In this document: one piece after another, positions 33,936 through 41,130 of the stretch
Layout: each line of letters begins with the position of its first letter
Numbering within the stretch: the first letter of the stretch is position 1
From: Aquimarina latercula DSM 2041
Lineage (GTDB): Bacteria > Bacteroidota > Bacteroidia > Flavobacteriales > Flavobacteriaceae
Length of the DNA stretch: 64,000 nucleotides
Assembly (NCBI RefSeq): GCF_000430645.1
Contig: NZ_KE387185.1
Location: forward strand, 1,151,780 to 1,215,779
Direction: 5' to 3'
Made by a program: the position numbers and the translations under genes
Notes under the pieces: generated by a model
Told to the model about the DNA's origin: nothing
The model's database searches: none
The model's input: the letters and a program-made list of their open reading frames with translations, nothing else

Positions 33936-34388
33936 ATGAAGATTGTAAAAATCATAGCAATAATCTTGTTGGTTGCTTTTGTAGGTATACAATTTGTGCC
34001 TGTAGACCACAACCAAAGTGAAGGTGTTCCAAAAACCGACTTTATGTTGGTAAATGATGTCCCAAATGATATCAAGAACAAATTGCAAGTCTCTTGCTAT
34101 GATTGTCACAGTAACAATACAAAATATCCTTGGTACAACAAGGTGCAACCGGTAGCCTGGTTTCTAGAAGAGCATATCAAAGAAGGAAAAGCAGAGTTAA
34201 ACTTTAATGAGTGGGATTCTCTTTCAAGTAGAAGGAAAGTAAGTAAACTGAGGTCTATGATTAAGCAGATTGAAAGTGGTGAGATGCCTTTAGGTTCCTA
34301 TACTTTCATTCATAAAGACGCAAAGTTTTCAGAAGAAGAAACCCAGCAGCTAGTTGAGTATATAGAAAATTTAAAAGACAGTTTATAG
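33936..34388 (+). CDS. Haem-binding domain protein
   Basis: The 150-residue protein has an N-terminal hydrophobic anchor and one haem motif, CYDCH, near residue 54, followed by SNNTKYPWYNKVQPVAWFLEEHIKEGKAELNFNEW. That pattern defines the Bacteroidota haem-binding domain (Haem_bd). It is probably a periplasmic electron-transfer protein. It begins directly after the stop of the first DUF3347 gene and precedes the second, so it probably serves in copper oxidation or reduction. Confidence 0.85.
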   Translation: MKIVKIIAIILLVAFVGIQFVPVDHNQSEGVPKTDFMLVNDVPNDIKNKLQVSCYDCHSNNTKYPWYNKVQPVAWFLEEHIKEGKAELNFNEWDSLSSRRKVSKLRSMIKQIESGEMPLGSYTFIHKDAKFSEEETQQLVEYIENLKDSL

Positions 34389-34408
34389 TTAATATTAAAA
34401 TATAAAAA

Positions 34409-34936
34409 ATGAAAAATATAAAAATGAGTATAGCAACAATGCTATTGTTAGCAGTTTCCTTTACCAATGCACAGGAAAAAGGAAAAATGAAAATGGACCA
34501 TGGTAAAATGATGAATATGAAATCTGAAGCGATTTTAAGTGATTATTTCAGCTTAAAGGATGCTTTGGTGGCAGATGATTCTAAAAAAGCAGCTGAGGCA
34601 GGTTCTAAATTGGCGGTTTCACTAAAGGCATTTGACAAGTCAAATTACACCGCAGGAGAGCAAAAAGAATTGACGGATATTATTGAAGATGCTACAGAGC
34701 ACGCAGAGCATATTACAAAAAGTGAAATAGGCCATCAGAGAGAACATTTTAAGACATTAAGTAAGGATATTACGGATATGGTAGCTATAACTGGCACTAA
34801 GAATACGCTGTATGAACAGTTTTGCCCAATGTACGATAAGGGTAGTGCTTGGTTAAGTACAAAAGAAGAGGTGAGAAACCCATATTATGGAAGTAAAATG
34901 CTTAAGTGCGGGAAAGTTCAAAAGACTATTCAATAG
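34409..34936 (+). CDS. DUF3347 copper-handling secreted protein, copy 2
   Basis: The 175-residue protein has a signal peptide (cleavage after TNAQ) and a Met/His/Lys-rich start (GKMKMDHGKMMNMK), followed by a DUF3347 domain closely matching the copy at 33318. QREHF, QFCPMYDKGSAWLS and NPYYGSKMLKCGKVQK are all kept. It has no lipobox, unlike copy 1, so the two may sit in different places of the envelope. Tandem duplication around the haem gene is inferred. Confidence 0.85.
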   Translation: MKNIKMSIATMLLLAVSFTNAQEKGKMKMDHGKMMNMKSEAILSDYFSLKDALVADDSKKAAEAGSKLAVSLKAFDKSNYTAGEQKELTDIIEDATEHAEHITKSEIGHQREHFKTLSKDITDMVAITGTKNTLYEQFCPMYDKGSAWLSTKEEVRNPYYGSKMLKCGKVQKTIQ

Positions 34937-35027
34937 ATAATCCCTTCCTTATGTCTTTATACATTCTTCTGGTTTATTAGTTAACATAAGATGATAAAAT
35001 GACAAGGATATCTGAATAGTTAGAAGC

Positions 35028-35375
35028 CCTGTCGTGGGAAGGGAAAATAGTTGATGGTTAGTGTTAGTTCCTTCCCGTGACAGGCAAAAATAAAAGTCCT
35101 AATAAGAGAAAGGGCGCATGTTTTTAGTTGGTTGGTTATGAGGCCCTTTCTCTTAATTAGGCACAATGAATTTTCTGAAAAAGAAAAGTTGATTTGGTTA
35201 ATAGCAGCCTGTGCAAGGGAGAGAGAATAATCCCCCTATAATATAGTATCTCTCTTCCTTTGTCAGGCAAAACATAAGCTTTTGAAAAAGAGAAGTTTAA
35301 TTAAATGCACTTGATTTTGAGAGAAGAACCTGTTTTTTGATTGATGGATAGCGTCTAACTCTCATTTTCAGGTGC
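35028..35375. repeat. Tandem array of four long hairpins (H1-H4)
   Basis: Four separate inverted repeats follow one another. H1: 35028-35042 pairs with 35070-35084 (15 bp, two adjacent G-U pairs). H2: 35098-35115 pairs with 35143-35161 (18 bp with one bulged A). H3: 35207-35226 pairs with 35249-35268 (5 bp, a 3x3 internal loop, then 12 bp with one G-U). H4: 35307-35323 pairs with 35359-35375 (8 bp, a 3x3 internal loop, then 6 bp). All right arms end AGGC or AGGTGC. The interval 34937-35434 has no coding gene apart from this. Confidence 0.75.
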
Positions 35376-35434
35376 TGTTTAAAGAGAAAATAATAACAAA
35401 GTAAAATTATAATTGAATTTAACTAAAGTAAGTA

Positions 35435-35572
35435 ATGAAAGATTGTTGCAAGGACGGTTGCCAAAACAAAGCAGAAAAATCTGTTATTAAAAAATGGTTC
35501 AATTATATAGTATATATAATCATTGCTATAATTGTTATTAGTGCATTAATGATTCAATTAACAAGTAAATAA
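35435..35572 (+). CDS. 45-residue Cys-rich membrane miniprotein
   Basis: ATG at 35435 opens a 45-codon frame: MKDCCKDGCQNKAEKSVIKKW, then a single membrane span of about 18 residues, ending QLTSK. Cys4, Cys5 and Cys9 form a soft-metal-like N-terminal cluster on the likely cytoplasmic side. It ends 10 bp before the methyltransferase gene. It is too short for most gene callers. The hydrophobic segment and the metal-resistance context support it being real; the family is not known to me. Confidence 0.6.
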   Translation: MKDCCKDGCQNKAEKSVIKKWFNYIVYIIIAIIVISALMIQLTSK

Positions 35573-35582
35573 CCAATTTAAA

Positions 35583-36239
35583 ATGACAACAAATATGAGC
35601 AAAGAATATATCCCTGCATTAGGCTATAATTGGTTAACAAACTTATATGATTGGGCGATTAAATTAACAATGCCTGAAAGCAAATTCAGAAATAGATTAA
35701 TAGACTATCTAAATCCTAAGAATAGTGACACAATTCTTGAATTTGGATTTGGCACTGGACAAAATTTAATTATTGCAAACAATCGAAACAATAGCACATA
35801 TTATGTGGGCTTAGATATAGACCCTAAGGTAAAACATATTGCTGAGGAAAAGTTTAAGAAAAAAGGATTGAAAATCAAGCTTGATTTATATGATGGTAAT
35901 CTTTTTCCATACGCAGACAATACTTTTGATAAAGTATTTAGCTCGTTGGTTTTTCATCAATTAGATAAAAACACAAAATCTTCTTGTTTAAATGAAATCA
36001 ATAGAGTGTTAAAACCGGATGGAAAAATAATAATTGGGGATTGGGGAAAAGCGAAATCAAAGTTTATGAGATTTACTTTTTATATAGTTCAAGTGCTTGA
36101 TGGGTTTAAAACAACATCAGATAATGTAAATGGACTTATGCCAGAATACATGAAAAAATCAGGGTTTAAAAATGTTTCAGAAATAGATTATATAAATACA
36201 AAAATAGGTAGTTATTGCTACTATACAGGAGTAAAATAA
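35583..36239 (+). CDS. Class I SAM-dependent methyltransferase
   Basis: The 218-residue protein has SAM motif I ILEFGFGTGQNL, the acidic GLDIDPK, and post-motifs FDKVFSSLVFHQL and EINRVLKPDGKIIIGDWG. It resembles methyltransferase type 11/25 enzymes. An ArsM-like role is not supported, because the characteristic Cys residues are not visible. The substrate is unknown. It follows the Cys-rich miniprotein by 10 bp and may share its operon. Confidence 0.8.
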   Translation: MTTNMSKEYIPALGYNWLTNLYDWAIKLTMPESKFRNRLIDYLNPKNSDTILEFGFGTGQNLIIANNRNNSTYYVGLDIDPKVKHIAEEKFKKKGLKIKLDLYDGNLFPYADNTFDKVFSSLVFHQLDKNTKSSCLNEINRVLKPDGKIIIGDWGKAKSKFMRFTFYIVQVLDGFKTTSDNVNGLMPEYMKKSGFKNVSEIDYINTKIGSYCYYTGVK

Positions 36240-36261
36240 ATAACTAAAAAAATTAAAAAAG

Positions 36262-36732
36262 ATGAAATCCTTAAAAACAACATTAACAATAGTATGCACC
36301 TTATTTATTATCACAAGTATTCAGTCGCAAAACAAAGATTCAGAAGCAGTCGCCTCTGTAATGAAAACCTATAAAGACGCACTACAAAACCTTACTACAG
36401 AAGGTACATTCGAGTTATTTACAAAAGACTCTAAAGTGTTTGAATCTGGGGGTGTAGAAGGAACTTACAGTCACTATATAGAGCATCATTTGGGTCCAGA
36501 ATTAGGGCACTTTAAAAGTTTTACATTTTCAGATTATGAAATCGATGTACAAGTAGATGCACCTTATGCATTTACAACAGAAACCTACATCTATACCATC
36601 GTTCTAAACCCTGATGATAAGGGCAATTCTAGAACTATAAAGAAAAAAGGAGTGGCAACATCAATTTTAAAGAAGATAGATGGTAAATGGAAAATTATTA
36701 AAACACATTCTTCATCAAGAAATATAAAGTAA
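36262..36732 (+). CDS. Secreted NTF2-like/SnoaL-like protein
   Basis: The 156-residue protein has a signal peptide (cleavage near IQSQ) and a cone-shaped NTF2/DUF4440-type domain (EAVASVMKTYKDALQNLTTEGTFELFTKDSKVFESGG, ending KKIDGKWKIIKTHSSSR). Such domains bind small ligands or act as dimeric scaffolds. Function here is unknown. It lies between a methyltransferase and a DUF2911 lipoprotein in the copper module. Confidence 0.75.
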   Translation: MKSLKTTLTIVCTLFIITSIQSQNKDSEAVASVMKTYKDALQNLTTEGTFELFTKDSKVFESGGVEGTYSHYIEHHLGPELGHFKSFTFSDYEIDVQVDAPYAFTTETYIYTIVLNPDDKGNSRTIKKKGVATSILKKIDGKWKIIKTHSSSRNIK

Positions 36733-36738
36733 AATCTA

Positions 36739-37332
36739 ATGAAAAAACATATCCACCTTTCTGTATTACTAATCGTTTTTCTAATCGTCTCTTGCAAACA
36801 AGAAACAAAAGATGTCAAAGAGGTAGTTGTTGAGGAAAAAGCTTCAGAAACTTCTACACAACCAAATAAAAAGAAACCTTTAAGCCCACATACATCAACA
36901 ATGGCAATGATAGGCGATGCTCATATCCATATTGATTATTCATCACCAGGAGTAAGAGATAGAATCATCTTTGGTGGTTTGGTAGGGTATGACCAAGTGT
37001 GGCAGGCAGGCGCGCATATGGCTACCTGGATAGAAACCAATAAAGATTTAATCATAAATGGAGAAACGATTCCTAAAGGGAAATATGGCTTTTTTACAAT
37101 TCCATCAAAAGGCGACTGGACAGTGATGATTAATAAAAACTGGGAGCAACACGGTAAAGATGAATATGACGAAAAAGATGATGTTATTCGATTTAAAGTA
37201 ACACCTACAATTTCAGAGGAAATCACTGAACATTTAAAGTATGAGGTAACGAAGAAAAATGAAACGGAAGGCACTATATCTCTTGCTTGGGAAAAAGTAA
37301 AAATCGAGTTTCCTTTTGTAGTAAAAAATTAA
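36739..37332 (+). CDS. DUF2911 lipoprotein
   Basis: The 197-residue protein has a lipobox VSC at residues 15-17 and the DUF2911 core: HIHIDYSSPGVRDRIIFGGLVGYDQVWQAGAH, then GETIPKGKYGFFTIP and INKNWEQHGKDEYDEKDDV. DUF2911 is a widespread Bacteroidota family of unknown biochemical role, often with copper-related genes. It lies 6 bp after the NTF2-like gene and 3 bp before the PepSY gene. Confidence 0.85.
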   Translation: MKKHIHLSVLLIVFLIVSCKQETKDVKEVVVEEKASETSTQPNKKKPLSPHTSTMAMIGDAHIHIDYSSPGVRDRIIFGGLVGYDQVWQAGAHMATWIETNKDLIINGETIPKGKYGFFTIPSKGDWTVMINKNWEQHGKDEYDEKDDVIRFKVTPTISEEITEHLKYEVTKKNETEGTISLAWEKVKIEFPFVVKN

Positions 37333-37335
37333 AAA

Positions 37336-38046
37336 ATGGTAAACAGGCATACAGCTTTAAAAATTAGAAAAACCCACAGGTATTTGGGTCTCTTTTTAGG
37401 GATTCAATTCCTGTTTTGGACTATTAGTGGCTTGTATTTTAGTTGGACAGATATTGATGAAATACATGGAGACCAATTTAAAAACTTGGAGTATCAACCC
37501 AAAACGTTTAATAATTTAATAAGTCCTTCAAAACTAGGAACATCTGCAGGAGTTAATACTATTGAGTTAAGAGATATTGGCAATACACCATATTATTGGG
37601 TAAACAATAAACTATTGTATAACGCTATCGATGGAAGTCCAAAAAATAGTATTACAAAGGATGAAGCACTTTATATTGCCAAAAACTATATGAAAAGCGA
37701 CTTGGTGGTAGAATCTGTTGAGGAAATTACAGAAACTGGAAAACATCACGAGTATCGAGAAAAACTGTTGCCTGCTTATGTTATATCTTATAAAACAGAT
37801 GACGCTCTAAAGGCATATGTTTCTGTAAAAGATGGAAAATTTCAAACCGTAAGACATCGCAGCTGGCGATGGTTCGATTTTCTTTGGATGACGCATACTA
37901 TGGACTATGAGGGACGAGATAATTTCAACACCATTGTTTTAAGAGCATTTTCACTTTTAGGTTTGATAACCGTTTTAAGTGGATTCTTGCTTTGGTATAC
38001 GTCATCACCAACGATTAGAAAAATTAATAAAAAAAATAAAAAATAA
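37336..38046 (+). CDS. PepSY domain membrane protein
   Basis: The 236-residue protein has an N-terminal membrane helix following HRYLGLFLG, a periplasmic PepSY-like domain (ITKDEALYIAKNYM) and a second helix after MTHTMDYEGRDNFNT. The paired histidines near the membrane (HRYLG and THTMD) are typical of the PepSY_TM family, some of which bind haem. It lies 5 bp upstream of cusB, so it is likely part of the copper export operon. The activity is unknown. Confidence 0.8.
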   Translation: MVNRHTALKIRKTHRYLGLFLGIQFLFWTISGLYFSWTDIDEIHGDQFKNLEYQPKTFNNLISPSKLGTSAGVNTIELRDIGNTPYYWVNNKLLYNAIDGSPKNSITKDEALYIAKNYMKSDLVVESVEEITETGKHHEYREKLLPAYVISYKTDDALKAYVSVKDGKFQTVRHRSWRWFDFLWMTHTMDYEGRDNFNTIVLRAFSLLGLITVLSGFLLWYTSSPTIRKINKKNKK

Positions 38047-38051
38047 ATATT

Positions 38052-39854
38052 ATGAATAAAAACATCATTTATATAGGTGTTGCGTTGATTGTTGGCCTGT
38101 TGGGCGGCTTTCTAATTTTTGGTGGAGATTCTGCCGATAGTGCAACAAATGAGGTTATGGATAACCACAATCATTCAGAAGAAATTGCTTCCAATCAAAT
38201 GTGGACCTGCTCTATGCATCCGCAAATTATGCAACCGGAAGCAGGAGATTGCCCCATTTGCGGAATGGATTTAATTCCAGCTGAAACTGGTGCAGATGGT
38301 CTTAGTGCAAATGAGATTAAAATGACAGACAATGCGACAGCATTGGCTAACATTCAAACATCCGTGGTAGGACAAGGAGAAATGGAAGATAACTCTTTAA
38401 AGTTATCAGGTAAAATAAAGGCCAATGAAGAGTCTAATGCAGTACAAGTCACTTATTTTGGCGGAAGAATTGAAAAACTATACGTTAATTCTACGGGAGA
38501 ACGTGTAGGTGCTGGACAGCGTCTAGCAACTATTTACTCACCAGAATTAGTTGCTGCACAGCAAGAATTGCTTACGGCTTCATCCCTAAAAGAATCGCAG
38601 CCAGAATTATATAAAGCTGTTAGAAACAAACTTAAACTTTGGAAACTTTCAGAAAAGCAAATAAACGCTATTGAATCTGCTGGAAAAGTACAAGAGTACT
38701 TTCCCGTATTTGCAACAGTTTCAGGCACGGTAACTCATAAAATGGTAGAAGAAGGTGACTACGTAAAACAAGGACAACCTCTTTATAAAATAGCCAATTT
38801 CAATACGGTTTGGGCAGAATTTGATGCCTATGAAAATCAAATTGCTTTGCTAAAAGAAGGTCAATCTATTAAGGTTACTACAAATGCATACCGCAATGAG
38901 GTTTTTGATGCAAAGATTTCTTTCATAGACCCATTACTGAATTCAACAACCAGAACTATCGTTGTAAGAGCAGTGCTCAACAATAAAAAAGATAAGTTTA
39001 AACCAGGAATGTTTGTTGAAGGTAAAGTTGAAGGGATTCAATCGAGTTCTAAAAGTACGGTTACGGTTCCTGCTACTGCTGTAATGTGGACAGGTGAACG
39101 CTCTGTGGTTTATATTAAAACAAAGCCAAATGAGTCTGTTTTTGAAATGAGAGAAGTTCTTTTAGGTAATACCAATGGCACTAATTATACAATATTAGAA
39201 GGTCTTGAAAATGGAGATGAAGTGGTGACTAATGGAACATTTACAGTAGATGCAGCGGCCCAATTACAGGGTAAAAAATCTATGATGAACACCGAAGGAG
39301 GTAAAACAACAACTGGGCACGAAGGACACCTAGGTATGCAAGAGAATAGTTCAGGAGACGCGAAGGAAAATACTAACCATTCAAAGATGAATAAAAGAAT
39401 CGAAGTTCCCAATAAATTTCAAAATCAATTAAAGGAAGTTTTTGATGATTATATTCTATTGAAAGATGCTCTTGTTAATGACAACTCTGAAGAAGCACAA
39501 ACAGTTGCAAAAAACATAGGAAAGAATTTAGCAAAAGTAGATATGAAATTGTTGTCCGATAACGAAGCACATAACCATTGGATGACCATACAAAAAGAAT
39601 TAAAAAACTCTGCCAGTGCTATTGAGAAAAATTCGAACATAGCGGCGCAAAGAGGACATTTTAAACATCTTTCTGCACATATGATAAGTAGCGTAAGGCT
39701 TTTTGGGATTAACCAAACAGTATATAGTGAGTTTTGCCCTATGGCAGATAATTATAAGGGAGCCTATTGGTTGAGTTTAGAAAAAGAAATTCGTAACCCA
39801 TATTACGGAGAAGCAATGTTAACCTGTGGTGAAGTAAAAGAGACTTTAGAATAA
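38052..39854 (+). CDS. cusB: CusB-type periplasmic adaptor with fused DUF3347 domain
   Basis: The 600-residue protein has an N-terminal membrane anchor and a heavy-metal-binding motif (WTCSMHPQIM...DCPICGMDLIP, with Cys53, His56, Cys67 and Cys70). A membrane-fusion core follows (barrel-sandwich hybrid and coiled coil, residues about 120-405). After a Met/His linker, residues about 455-600 form a DUF3347 domain with CPM and NPYYG, just like the two free DUF3347 proteins upstream. It links CusA to TolC and hands Cu+/Ag+ to the pump. The C-terminal domain may act as a built-in metallochaperone, replacing CusF. Confidence 0.88.
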   Translation: MNKNIIYIGVALIVGLLGGFLIFGGDSADSATNEVMDNHNHSEEIASNQMWTCSMHPQIMQPEAGDCPICGMDLIPAETGADGLSANEIKMTDNATALANIQTSVVGQGEMEDNSLKLSGKIKANEESNAVQVTYFGGRIEKLYVNSTGERVGAGQRLATIYSPELVAAQQELLTASSLKESQPELYKAVRNKLKLWKLSEKQINAIESAGKVQEYFPVFATVSGTVTHKMVEEGDYVKQGQPLYKIANFNTVWAEFDAYENQIALLKEGQSIKVTTNAYRNEVFDAKISFIDPLLNSTTRTIVVRAVLNNKKDKFKPGMFVEGKVEGIQSSSKSTVTVPATAVMWTGERSVVYIKTKPNESVFEMREVLLGNTNGTNYTILEGLENGDEVVTNGTFTVDAAAQLQGKKSMMNTEGGKTTTGHEGHLGMQENSSGDAKENTNHSKMNKRIEVPNKFQNQLKEVFDDYILLKDALVNDNSEEAQTVAKNIGKNLAKVDMKLLSDNEAHNHWMTIQKELKNSASAIEKNSNIAAQRGHFKHLSAHMISSVRLFGINQTVYSEFCPMADNYKGAYWLSLEKEIRNPYYGEAMLTCGEVKETLE

Positions 39855-39900
39855 TAAGGTTATAAACTAAATCAAATATCTACATTAAGAAAAGTTTGCA

Positions 39901-40101
39901 ATGGTAATGGTAAGAGAAATGACGATGAGTGAAAGTAGAAGAAATAGAAGAAAAGCTAAAAAGAACAAGCGACAGTCTAAAAATGATATTTCTCAAAAAG
40001 ATAAAATCATTTGCATACTGGCTATAGTTACCATATTTATAATTGCTGCTGTAGCCGCATATTATTATTCACTTTCAAAAGCAGGAGTAAATCTATTTTA
40101 A
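39901..40101 (+). CDS. Small basic membrane protein
   Basis: The 66-residue frame has a very basic N-terminus (ESRRNRRKAKKNKRQSK) and one membrane helix (IICILAIVTIFIIAAVAAYYY). Several ATG codons occur at the start (39901, 39907, 39919 and 39925), so the true start is uncertain. It ends 5 bp before the HMA-AraC gene. No family recognised. Confidence 0.5.
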   Translation: MVMVREMTMSESRRNRRKAKKNKRQSKNDISQKDKIICILAIVTIFIIAAVAAYYYSLSKAGVNLF

Positions 40102-40106
40102 AAAAA

Positions 40107-40673
40107 ATGAGTTCAATTATTCACATAAAAAATATGGTATGTCCGAGATGCATATCGACAGTATCGCAAATTTTGTCAGATTTAAATCTGGACTTCAAGG
40201 CTATTAAGTTGGGTGAAGTAGAATTGATTTCAAAACTTAACGAATTGCAAAGAGAGGCGTTAGCCAGGAAACTTAAAGATTCTGGTTTTAATATAATTAA
40301 TGACCGTAAATCACAGCTTATTGAGCAAATGAAGAATCTTGTAGTTGAAAAAGTACATCATTCCAATGAAGAAACCAATGAAAAATGGGCAGATATTATA
40401 AGTGGTGAGCTCAACTTAGATTATAAATATTTAAGTTCCCTATTCTCGTCAGTAGAAAGCATCACGTTTGAGCAATACATTATCAATCAAAAAATTGAAC
40501 GTGTAAAAGAACTTATTGTTTACGATGAATTGACCTTGAGTGAGATAGCTTTTCAACTACATTATAGTAGTGTAGCCTATTTGAGTAATCAGTTTAAAAA
40601 AGTTACAGGAATGACACCTACACAGTTTAAGAAGTCTGTGGACAAAAACCTAAAATCTTTGGACGATGTTTAA
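40107..40673 (+). CDS. AraC-type regulator with N-terminal HMA-like domain
   Basis: ATG at 40107 (MSSIIHIKNMVCPRC) gives 188 residues; the longer frame lies over the preceding gene. The HMA-like N-terminus has Cys12 and Cys15 and beta-alpha pattern to about residue 70. The C-terminal AraC domain includes LSEIAFQLHYSSVAYLSNQFKKVTGMTPTQFKKS. It is a paralogue of the gene at 21198-21779, and a decayed third copy of its C-terminus lies at 49185-49280. It likely controls adjacent metal genes; the metal is unknown. Confidence 0.82.
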   Translation: MSSIIHIKNMVCPRCISTVSQILSDLNLDFKAIKLGEVELISKLNELQREALARKLKDSGFNIINDRKSQLIEQMKNLVVEKVHHSNEETNEKWADIISGELNLDYKYLSSLFSSVESITFEQYIINQKIERVKELIVYDELTLSEIAFQLHYSSVAYLSNQFKKVTGMTPTQFKKSVDKNLKSLDDV

Positions 40674-40676
40674 TAA

Positions 40677-40694
40677 ATTCTTTTATGAAAGAAT
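40677..40694 (+). repeat. Hairpin after the HMA-AraC gene
   Basis: ATTCTTT and AAAGAAT form a perfect 7-bp stem around TATG. It starts 4 bp after the stop codon. There is no U-tract, so termination is uncertain; it could be an mRNA 3' end stabiliser. Confidence 0.4.
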
Positions 40695-40757
40695 AAGATA
40701 TATGGTCAACTTACGTGACAATTTACAACTTGTACATTATAACATAAAGAAAGAACA

Positions 40758-41087
40758 GTGAATTATAAAAAACAGATTGGTAAAAGTATAGTTGCATTAG
40801 TGCTCTTTGTAGCATTAATGACACCTTCTGCCATTCAGTTTTTTCATACACTCGAAGGCCACGAAAATATCACCTGTACAAAAAAGGTCACGCATATTCA
40901 TAAATCCATTTCAAAATGTGAAATATGTAGTTTTCTTTTTACATCCCTCAACTACGATATAGCCAAATACCCTGATTTATTATTGCCTATTATTTTTGTA
41001 AAGGTTAATGAAACCTTCACGACATCACAGTTCCATTCCCTTCAAATAACCAATAAGCAGCTGCGCGCACCCCCATTTTTTTCTTAA
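40758..41087 (+). CDS. Small secreted His/Cys protein upstream of TonB receptor
   Basis: The start is GTG at 40758; no in-frame ATG precedes the signal-like helix. The 109-residue protein has a hydrophobic N-terminal segment, then HTLEGHENITC, THIHKSISKCEICSFLF and a C-terminal RAPPFFS. Cys-x2-Cys plus clustered His suggests binding of Cu or Zn. The position directly before a TonB receptor and the terminal PP motif echo the other three small proteins at 21962, 25488 and 52491. I do not know a named function. Confidence 0.6.
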   Translation: MNYKKQIGKSIVALVLFVALMTPSAIQFFHTLEGHENITCTKKVTHIHKSISKCEICSFLFTSLNYDIAKYPDLLLPIIFVKVNETFTTSQFHSLQITNKQLRAPPFFS

Positions 41088-41130
41088 TAGACAAATTAAC
41101 TGATACGTTTTATTTTAATTAAGAATTTAT

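Noticed and set aside
33669..34148. Antisense frame of 159 codons over the DUF3347 and haem genes
   Set aside because: It spans two confirmed genes, its composition is that of reversed coding DNA, and no motif is recognisable.
35028..35375. Integron attC sites
   Set aside because: The hairpins are the right size, but the conserved outer boxes (RYYYAAC and GTTRRRY) are not at the stem ends, no integrase gene is present, and no cassettes lie between the units.
35028..35375. CRISPR array
   Set aside because: The four units are not identical direct repeats with equal spacers; only secondary structure is shared, and no cas gene is present.
35583..36239. Arsenite methyltransferase (ArsM)
   Set aside because: The enzyme has a normal SAM domain but no conserved cysteines for arsenic, and no other arsenic gene besides an ArsR-type regulator in the mer operon.
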